Shown here: positions 17,519-24,006 of the stretch, piece after piece
Layout: each line of letters begins with the position of its first letter
How positions within the stretch are numbered: the stretch's first letter is position 1
DNA from: Basidiobolus meristosporus CBS 931.73
Taxonomy: Eukaryota; Basidiobolomycota; Basidiobolomycetes; Basidiobolales; Basidiobolaceae
Direction of reading: 5' to 3'
Length of the DNA: 24,006 nucleotides
NCBI GenBank assembly: GCA_002104905.1
Contig: MCFE01000959.1
Coordinates: 1-24,006, forward strand
Made by a program: the position numbers and the translations under genes
The notes under the pieces: generated by a model
The model's database searches: none
Told to the model about the DNA's origin: nothing
The model's input: the letters and a program-made list of their open reading frames with translations, nothing else

Positions 17519-17880
17519 TTGAAACTGTTACAGAATGCTTCTGAATATTGAGAAACCCTTCCTATTTAGTGTTACAGCTGTATTACTTCTACAAAGGTAT
17601 AAATACTGAGCTTCTTTATGAATAAACAACAGTTCAACTATTATAATTATTTCTTGATAAGTTCCTTATATCCAAATCACTTCTTAAATTGCAACAGGTC
17701 ATGAGCCTCAATTGCCTTAATCTATCTCTAGATGATGACTACCAGCAAACAAAACAACACAAACATCTTCCCTGTAAAAGAGTGGTTTGATGAGAAGAAC
17801 TACAGACTTTGGAGAAGCAAGATGCAGATCCACCTTGTGGAAAGGAAGCTTTGGAATACAGTAACAGGAATAGAAGTTGT
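17519..17880 (+). mobile_element. Truncated second copy of the element A family
   Basis: The last about 178 bp of the A-type LTR (17519-17696, ending CAACA), then a primer-binding site GGTCATGAGCCTC (17697-17709), then the gag start. Both ends are cut: the LTR start is replaced by the GC island, and gag stops being homologous at about 17880. It shares the TATA box and AATAAA arrangement with element A. Confidence 0.9.
17732..17880 (+). pseudogene. Gag N-terminal fragment, element A family
   Basis: Encodes MTTSKQNNTNIFPVKEWFDE and KNYRLWRSKMQIHLVERKLW, then NTVTGIEVV. This is about 50 codons closely matching the start of Gag in element A (4952-5100). After VEV the sequence is unrelated to gag. 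The open frame continues to 17971 by chance. Confidence 0.9.
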
Positions 17881-18308
17881 GCAAGTATCAACTTGCGGGC
17901 AAGATAATATTGGAACAGTAGTTACTGATGACTGGTCAAATATAACTGGGGTGGCAAATCACTGGCCATGATCCTTGAAATACTCCCTATGCTGTAAGCA
18001 TGCTTCATGGCTGAGATGCTTGCTACAATAGCCATGTAGTCTTTTTCTCTTCTCTTATGGTGTTGAGTCAAAGTAGTCTTGTCCATAGAGCAAAGAGTTT
18101 GACCTTCAACAATGTAACCCTATTATATCACCTTTTGGGCAATACTCATGTGAATTCAAGAAAGTCTTGTACTTGAGACATTCCACATATATGAATTTAA
18201 GATCCAATGTTGACCTGCCATAGTAAGCATTATGAATAAAGCTGTAGCACCACATACACATGTATATATAACACTATTTCCCCTTTGGTTTGACTCACTT
18301 CCATATAT
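17881..18308. other. Interval upstream of the broken gene
   Basis: No confident gene. The minus strand holds a 65-codon open stretch at about 17925-18115 (includes MDKTTLTQHHKRREKDYMAI) without recognisable motifs. On the plus strand, tgtatatataacac near 18260-18275 could be a TATA element about 40-50 bp before the first ATG of the next gene. Both are weak. Confidence 0.3.
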
Positions 18309-19748
18309 ATGCCACTAAAAAATAAAGCAAAATTGTTTTGTTCCCAACTAAACCCCACTGCTGAAGGCAGCAAAAGAGCAGTTGGACAACTGCTTGTTTT
18401 GACATTTGGTGCAACAAGCAGGGCTACATCCTAAAAAGACCATGCAGACAGTGTGCCCATTGAAGTTAATAATGTGGACTCCTGAGGCTGTCATAACATC
18501 ATCACCACCCATATTAGCAAGTATGTTGTCAGCTCATACCAATGCATTAATGTGGCAATTAGGTGCAGTGGCTGATAGGATAGATGCATTGGCCCAGAGG
18601 ATTCACAAAGTAGTCCAGAAACAGGATAAGCAAATAGTACATGTAGAGCAATCAATATCCCCAGTAGAGAAAGCAATGTCTTTGCTGCAAAGAAGGAACT
18701 CAAGTAGCTCAATATCAAAGCCAAGAATTGAGCCATTTCCCAATGTAACAGCAGTGAAACACTGTATAGTCTTTACAGCACAACAACAGTGCGCAAAGAT
18801 AAAGTCCACAGAAAAACCTATCACAGCATGGAAGGGAAACAGTGCAGTACTTATACTAAACCTAGCATGCCATCACCTTAAGGCCGGCATACCATGGGAC
18901 CATTAGGAACTCAAGGCCAAGCAGAATGCTCTTGACTTGTTTGATGAGCATTATCCTGGATTCATACAGGCAAACAGATCTTGGGCCAGCATTGGTATGC
19001 TAAGAAAGTATCTTAAGAATAGCAGAAACTATCAAAGGCAGAAGAACAAAGATGCCATGGCTGAAAACCAGAGGCTTCCTCAAGAGCCCGTTACAAGCAG
19101 GGCCAAAAGCTCCAGACAAGCATCAAAGCAATGTCAAGTAGCTGGAAGAGTGCCAAATGGGGACAAGCAGGCAGACACAGATGCACCAGCACAACATTTA
19201 TCAAGGAAAAAGCGTAGTACCACTCAAGAAGCACCCAGACAAAGTAGCAGTGAAGGACCTGGCAGTGATAAATACCAGCCGCTTTTACAGGAGCCTGTCA
19301 TAACTACAGTTGAAAGCTCAAAACAAGCAGAGAAGAAATGTCAGGTTGCCAGAAGAGTGCCAGCAAGGGACAAACAGGCCAAAACAGATGCATCAGAGTA
19401 GAATCTAGCCAGGAGAAAATGTAGTTCTACACAAGAAGCACTCAGACAAAGTGGCAGTGAAAGACCTGGCAATGATAAAGGAAAAATGTCTACCCAAGCC
19501 TGAGACAGGGAGGCATGCAAAAAAAACTGCAGTTCTTGCCAATTAATGCCACAAGCCAGGAACAGACTCAATCCCATCATAGCCAAGAAAAATTACCAAC
19601 AAGAAAACAGCTGTTTTCACAAGAGTTGGAAGCGCAGCTGGTTGAGCTTTACTCCAGCAAGGTAGATGAGTTTGCTGAAAAAGGAAATTTGTCTACCACA
19701 ACCTCCACATCCTCCATTGTTGACAGAGTGGAGATCCCACTAACAGAC
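18309..19748 (+). pseudogene. Unrecognised broken gene, cut by a copia LTR
   Basis: I do not recognise the family. Reading starts at ATG 18309 (MPLKNKAKLFCSQLNPTAEG), meets a TAA at 18432-18434 and shifts frame near 18480. It then runs through a coiled-coil-like helical region (WQLGAVADRIDALAQRIHKV, then VQKQDKQIVHVEQSISPVEK). TAG at 18904-18906 interrupts, but the frame continues with ELKAKQNALDLFDEHYPGFI. A Lys/Gln/Ser-rich region follows, made of two tandem 69-codon units, with TAG at 19399-19401 and TGA at 19501-19503. After an 8-A run near 19518 the frame changes and reads KQLFSQELEAQLVELYSSKV up to the LTR at 19749, where it is truncated. Low complexity and coiled coil suggest a DNA- or RNA-binding, or structural, protein. 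It may be a host gene or part of another mobile element. Confidence 0.6.
19075..19488 (+). repeat. Tandem duplication, 2 x 207 bp, in the broken gene
   Basis: Unit 1 is 19075-19281 and unit 2 is 19282-19488. Each is 69 codons in the same frame. Parallel segments include QEPVTSRAKSSRQASKQCQV versus QEPVITTVESSKQAEKKCQV, and STTQEAPRQSSSEGPGSDK versus SSTQEALRQSGSERPGNDK. The units are well diverged, so the duplication is old. In unit 2 one codon has become TAG (19399-19401). Confidence 0.85.
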
Positions 19749-20097
19749 TGTTGTAAGAGTCTTGGAGATACTGGAAGTGATTGGAAGAACAAGTAGATTA
19801 TGTGGTTTTAACTTAATGATTTATTGAATGTAAAAGTAGTATTTATACTTTTACATGGTCTTGGCATTACAAACACGTAGAATAGGTTAAGGAAGGTCCC
19901 AAGAACATGTGTGCAAAGTTTGGGGCTATTTGGACAACTTTGAGAATTTTCATGTTCTAGGTTCCTGGTATTTTGGTGAAAATATTGTAAGTAAATCCTG
20001 ACAAGGAATATGGTCAGTATTCTCTAGGATTTGAAGGTAATGATCCAAGTGACTAAGTTAGGTGGACATTTAGGTGGAATTACAAATTTTTACAACA
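19749..20097 (-). repeat. 3' LTR of copia element C
   Basis: 349 bp, TGTTG...CAACA. On the minus strand it follows the end of RNase H and a polypurine tract, so it is the 3' LTR of a minus-strand element. Related copies lie at 12927, 14066 and 16573. Bases 19744-19748 (cagac) would be one half of the target duplication; the other half lies beyond the window. Confidence 0.93.
19828..19856 (-). promoter_or_regulatory. Palindrome around the LTR TATA box
   Basis: ATGTAAAAGTA (19828-19838) and TACTTTTACAT (19846-19856) form a perfect 11-bp inverted repeat around a 7-base centre. On the minus strand it contains TATAAATA (19840-19847), followed by AATAAA about 15 bases on. The same arms are perfect in solo LTR 2 and partly kept in the other copies. 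Confidence 0.6.
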
Positions 20098-20106
20098 CTC
20101 CCACTT
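20098..20106 (-). promoter_or_regulatory. Polypurine tract of element C
   Basis: On the minus strand AAGTGGGAG directly precedes the LTR start TGTTG. It lies just after the stop codon of RNase H. Confidence 0.8.
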
Positions 20107-20108
20107 AG

Positions 20109-20640
20109 CTAAGTGTTCATACTGACTAGTCCTAATTTTGACCTAAGATATTTAAACTTGTCTCTAGCTAATGGTTTGGTAAATATGTCTGCAATTATTT
20201 CATCTGTAGGACAGTAAACTAAGCTAACTAAGTTATTCTCTATAGCTTCATGTACAAAATGATGTCTGATATCTAAGTGCTTGGTTATAGTGTGAGAAGT
20301 TGGACTTCTACCTAATTGTATACATCCTTGATTATCTTGAAATAAAGTAATAGGAGCTTTTTGACATAGGCCTGAACCTGTAAAAAGCTCTCTTAGCCAC
20401 ATTGCTACTTTTGTAGCTTCACAGGCTGCCATGTACTCTGCCTCTGTGGTAGAAAGTGCTACAGTTGGTTTCTTTCTTGAATTCCATGAAATTGCTCCCT
20501 TATAGTAATGGAAGGTGTATCCTGTGACGGATCTTATGTCTTACAAATTCTGTCCTCAATCTGCATCAGAGTATCCCACAAGATCCTGTTTTGAATCCTT
20601 ATCAGTGTATCTTAAGCAGATATCAGTAGTTCCTTTTAGG
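20109..20640 (-). pseudogene. Element C RNase H
   Basis: The C-terminal part is open in one frame (20109-20432): MAACEATKVAMWLRELF, ITLFQDNQGCIQLGR, KHLDIRHHFVHEAIENNLVS and TDEIIADIFTKPLARDKF. It corresponds to the same blocks of element A. Upstream LSTTEAEYMAA (about 20420-20455) keeps the acidic residue that is lysine in A. Before that the GYSDADW-like and RSVTGYTFHYY-like blocks (20490-20580) are interrupted by stops. It ends with SMNT and a TAG close to the LTR. Confidence 0.9.
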
Positions 20641-21610
20641 TATCTAAAAATCTGCTAACTGCTGCAATATGATCAGATCCATAGTTCTGATTATGTTGGC
20701 TGACAACTCCCACTGAATATGAGATGTCTGAATGTGTTCCATGCATGGTATACATTAGACTACTGACCATAGATTGATAAGGAAAGTCAGGGCTTTCAGA
20801 TGGCACCAAGCTCTCTTGATTTGGTTGAGTTTTGACCAAGTTAATGTTTGTCACCATTAGGGTAGCTGCTGGTTTATAGTCTTCCATTTAGTACTTCTTT
20901 AGTATATCTTGAATATACTTGGATTGGCTTAAGGTATTGGTCTAGGTACTTCTGTCTATGGAGAACTTAATTACCAAGTATTAGCTGAGTTCTCCTAGAC
21001 CAGACATCTTGAACTCTTTAGATATGTTGTATTTAGACACTTCCAATGTTGCTAGGTTATTGGTGGCTATAATAAGATCATCAACATATAAAGCTAATAG
21101 AACTGGACTTGCTCATTCTGGCTTTTAGTATATAATACGTTCAGCATTACTCCTTTTGAAATTCAAAGATTCCAAATAAGAATCTGTCTTTTAATTCCAG
21201 GCTCTTGGTGATTGTTTGAGACCATATAGTGACTTTTTAAGCTTGCAGACCAAATGGGGGTTATCTTGGTCAGCAAACCCATCAGGCTGGCGTATATACA
21301 CATCCTCATCAAGTTCTCCATTCAAAAATGTAGCTTTTACATCCATTTAATGAATAAAAAACTAATATTTGGCTGCAATAGCCAATATTGATCTAATGGA
21401 GTTAAACTTGGATACCGGTGCAAAGGTCTCAGTATATTCAAGTGCTTTTGTTTGGGAGTATCCTTTGGCCCCAAGTCTTGCTTTGTATCTTTCAATTGTA
21501 CCATCAGCCTTGTATTTTGTCTTGAAGATCCATCTGCATCCAATTGATTTTTGGTTGATTGGTAATTTGACTAAGTCTCAAGTTTGATTTTCCATCAAGG
21601 CCTGATATTC
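20641..21610 (-). pseudogene. Element C reverse transcriptase
   Basis: From right to left: the start region (MENQTxDLVKLPINQKSIGC-like, 21540-21595), the KARLGAKGYSQTKAL-like and ETFAPV regions (21400-21500), the [13 protein letters not shown]-like region near 21310-21350, QPDGF near 21280, the KSLYGLKQ-like block near 21225, ALYVDDL with an intact YVDD at 21077-21088, the end of the domain near 20960, then MEDYKPAATLMVTNINLVKT (20828-20887) and FPYQSMVSSLMY. Frames change several times, so it is not translatable as one protein, but catalytic residues remain. Confidence 0.88.
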
Positions 21611-22676
21611 CTCAGTCATTGCAGATCTCCAAAACCTCATCTGAGGGCTATTTAGGGCCTCTTTTACAGTCTGGGGTTCATCAATATGGACTGAATAGGC
21701 ATAGGCAAGTTTGTATCCTCATTGATATAGTAATTTGGGCTATTTCTGTCCAATTGGATATCCGGGCATTTGATACTAGAATGATCACTTCTGGGATAGT
21801 CCTGGGCACTGATTCTGGCTGAACCATAGTTGTAGCGTGCTCTGGAGTGAAAAAAACTTCATTGTTTTGCTCTGATTCAATCCTGACAACTGGTGGACTT
21901 GAGATCAGATTCTTGTTATCATCTGATGTCATTTTTTGTAAAAATCTTGATTTTGATCAAACAACACATTCCTGGAGTGGATTAGCGTCTTTGCTTTGGT
22001 ATTGTAGAGTCTGTATGCTCTACTCTCATTGCAGTAGCCCAAAAATATGAATCTTACACTTTTTGCTCAAATTTTGACTGATTTCTAGGCAGTTTCTTGG
22101 CATATGCTGTAAACCCAAATATTGTTAGATGCTCTGCACTTGGTCTGTATTCATACCATGCTTCAAATTCAGTAGAACTACAAAATGTTCTGTTATAACT
22201 CCTGTTTTTAAGATATACAGCAGTGGCAACTGTTTCCACCCAAAAATCATTGGATAACTGTTGATGATAGATCATAGATCTTGCCATAGCAATTATTATT
22301 CTGTTAGCAGGTTCTGCTACTCCATTTTGCTGTGGGGACTATGGTACAGTAGTCTCTTGCTTTATCCCATGAATTTTGTAGAAGTGGATGAAGAGTTTTG
22401 AGGTATATTCTCCACCATTCTCAGAGCATATTTTCTCAATTTTTTCACCAGTTTCTCTCTCCACCGTGGACTTAAACTTGCAGAACTTAGACAGAGCTTC
22501 TTCCTTTCTCTTCTTGAAGTAGATTCATTTGTATCTTGTATAATCATCAATAAAGTACTTGAACACTTCATCCAGCCTAAGGATAAATTTTGCATAGGTC
22601 CACACAGATCTGAGTGAATTAGATCTAATTTTTTCTTAGTTTTGATGAACCCAGAGCTCTTGAACAGCTGTCTGGC
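21611..22676 (-). pseudogene. Element C integrase and linker
   Basis: The core contains PQQNGVAEPANRIIIAMARS (about 22260-22335), the GVAE block with the catalytic glutamate. MARSMIYHQQLSNDFWVETV, then ATAVYLKNRS (22054-22287) is the region after it. The C-terminal GYCNESRAYRLYN-like region lies at about 21995-22045. The variable linker before reverse transcriptase is 21681-21932 (MTSDDNKNLISSPPVVRIES). Frame changes at about 22340 and 22050. The site GTTTG at 21709-21713 is the uninterrupted counterpart of the solo LTR 2 insertion in B. Confidence 0.88.
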
Positions 22677-23215
22677 TTATTTCCCATATATGCAGGCTTC
22701 ATAGTGCTCCAGATTAGCTGGGGGATAAATTTTTATTCCAGAAATTAGCTGATCTTTGATCATTTTGCGCAAATAATCAAAATTGATGTGCCCAAATCTC
22801 CTGTGCCAAAGCATTGGTGTTTCTTCATTTAAGTTACTTATATTGGCTCCCAAATATGATGTAATACAAGTCAACCTGTATAGATTCTGATTTCTGATAC
22901 CCAAAGCAATACAGGTATCTTTTTGATTGGTGATCTTGCATCCAGAATTGTCAAAGCTGAAACTGAGTCCTTCTGCAGTGGCCTTGCTTACAGAGAGTAG
23001 GTTCTTGGCTACTTCTGGTACATAGAGCACTTCTTTGAAAGTCAGTGTATGACTTCCTTCACTACTTCTTAGGTTTACTTGGATAGTTACTTCTCCCAAT
23101 GCATCAAGTGTTCTATTGTTGCCCATGAAAACCTTCTTAATTGGAATTTCCTGATATTGGGTAAAAATTCTTTTTGGTGTGTAAAGTGTTGAGATGCTCC
23201 AGAGTCAATACATCA
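22677..23215 (-). pseudogene. Element C protease and integrase zinc region
   Basis: The active site CIDSGASQHFTH is kept, with DSGAS at 23192-23206. The tryptophan codon usual two residues before I-D-S is TGA (stop), a TGG-to-TGA change. The long frame 22677-23126 continues: GEVTIQVNLRSSEG, KEVLYVPEVAKNLLSVSKAT, then LWHRRFGHINFDYLRKMI and a C-x2-C-like remnant LEHYEACIYGK. The histidines of the integrase zinc-binding region are kept; one cysteine is replaced by tyrosine. Confidence 0.88.
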
Positions 23216-23244
23216 TGTCTGAGAATCCTTGTTTGTGGGCATAT

Positions 23245-24006
23245 TTAGACCAGATATGAATAGTCTTGCTTCAATTGTTGCAGCATTTCCATATTCAGGC
23301 TTTTTCTGCTAACTATCTTTCTTTGTGAAGCACTGGTTCCATGTGTGTCCTTTCCTTTTGCAGTAGTTACAAAACAGGTTGATGTTGCCTTTGTAGGCTC
23401 TTGGTTACCGCCTTTGTTGGTTATCATACTTATTAAAGCATTTTCTTCTTCTTTCTTATTGGTGCTTGATTTTCTTAATTCTTCATCCAGGAGCCTTGCA
23501 TATACGTAATTTAATGTCAAATCTTCAGTTCTGCAATCTAGGGCTGATACAAGACCCTGAATCTTGTCTGTCAGGCTATTCAGGATGGTAACTATCACAT
23601 CCTCATCAGTAGTTGGTACACCCACAGATTCCATTTCATCTACCAGCATGGTAATTCTGTTAATTAGATTTTTCATTTCTTCTACTGGCAGCATCTTGGT
23701 AGTAAAGAATTTTTGTCTCAGATACATTTTCTTAGCAGCTGAACATGACTGGTAGGTGTCTACTAATGCCTTCCCAGCATTCTTTGCCATTTTTGCTCTT
23801 GGACATTGAATTAGCAGTATTTCCTTAACATTAAGGCAAATGAAGTTCAGTCACTTTGTTCTTTCTTCTGGTACTTTAAGGCTTCCTCTCCCATGTTTTT
23901 AGGAGGGCATTCTTCTCATATGACAATATCCCAAAGGCCTCTTTCTTGTAGCAGCATCATCATCTTCACCTTCCACACTTGGTATTTAGATCCTTCCAAC
24001 TTTTCA
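23245..24006 (-). pseudogene. Element C gag, start beyond the window
   Basis: At the right edge the minus strand reads KLEGSKYQVWKVKMMMLLQE and RGLWDIV, the N-terminal UBN2-type motif. MAKNAGKALVDTYQSCSAAK and MYLRQKFFTTKMLPVEEMKN (23650-23790), then VGVPTTDEDVIVTILNSLTD follow. The zinc knuckle CNYCKRKGHTWNQC is perfect (about 23330-23371), but in a different frame from the open stretch. There are stops near 23845 and 23890. The initiation codon lies outside the window. Confidence 0.88.

Larger units (their letters stand above)
19749..24006 (-). mobile_element. Copia element C, minus strand, runs off the window
   Basis: From right to left: gag, zinc knuckle, protease, integrase, reverse transcriptase, RNase H, polypurine tract, 3' LTR. 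It is the best-preserved member of the 349-bp-LTR family here and keeps YVDD, DSGAS and TEAEY, but frame is broken in each domain. The 5' LTR and primer-binding site lie outside. It inserted into the broken gene at 18309-19748. Confidence 0.92.

Noticed and set aside
17925-18115. Minus-strand 65-codon open stretch upstream of the broken gene
   Set aside because: Amino-acid composition looks protein-like but there is no start context, domain or homology I can name; kept only as a note.

Overview
The window looks like repeat-rich, gene-poor chromosomal DNA from a eukaryote, probably a filamentous fungus. The main clue is the copia primer-binding site. It matches the anticodon stem-loop of an initiator methionine tRNA with a U in the stem (GGGCUCAUAACCC), which is the yeast/fungal form as I recall it. 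The species cannot be named. I see no host housekeeping gene, tRNA, rRNA, CRISPR array or bacterial operon. Almost everything recognisable is a transposable element, or the remains of one, at different stages of decay.

Layout, left to right. 1-4547 is very old, nearly CpG-free DNA with a decayed minus-strand copia pol (RNase H about 1230-1520, reverse transcriptase trace about 2300-2480) and a plus-strand gag/protease remnant (about 4160-4475). 4548-12665 is a nearly full-length Ty1/copia element (element A) with two 368/369-bp LTRs that differ at only four places, a half-tRNA primer-binding site, a polypurine tract, and gag, protease and integrase in one long frame. Its downstream pol is broken by about seven frameshifts and a nonsense codon. 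RNase H of A is split by a 3427-bp DNA transposon (element H, 8656-12082) with inverted terminal repeats, a 3-bp target duplication, a DDE transposase of the PIF/Harbinger type and a divergent second gene. 12666-16804 is an older minus-strand copia element (B), punctured by two solo LTRs at 12927-13275 and 14066-14414, each with a perfect 5-bp target duplication. 16805-17140 is a plus-strand pol fragment of the same family. 17186-17510 is a striking GC-rich, G-quadruplex-prone island. 17519-17880 is a truncated second copy of the element A family. 18309-19748 is an unrecognised, broken gene with an internal 207-bp tandem duplication. It is cut by the 3' LTR (19749-20097) of a third copia element (C), whose minus-strand body runs off the right edge.

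Order of events that the sequence supports: B, C and the solo LTRs belong to one family with a 349-bp LTR, and A to another. The solo LTRs landed in B. A is younger than the remnants around it, and H landed in A after A had inserted, so H is the youngest. CpG content follows this order: there is no CpG in the first 1232 bases, moderate CpG in A, and dense CpG in parts of H. This fits methylation-driven decay of older repeats. No element here looks able to move by itself. A has lost key catalytic residues and reading frame, and both genes of H carry one in-frame stop. The main points for follow-up are element H with its unexplained second protein and subterminal octamer array, the GC island, and the broken gene with the tandem duplication.
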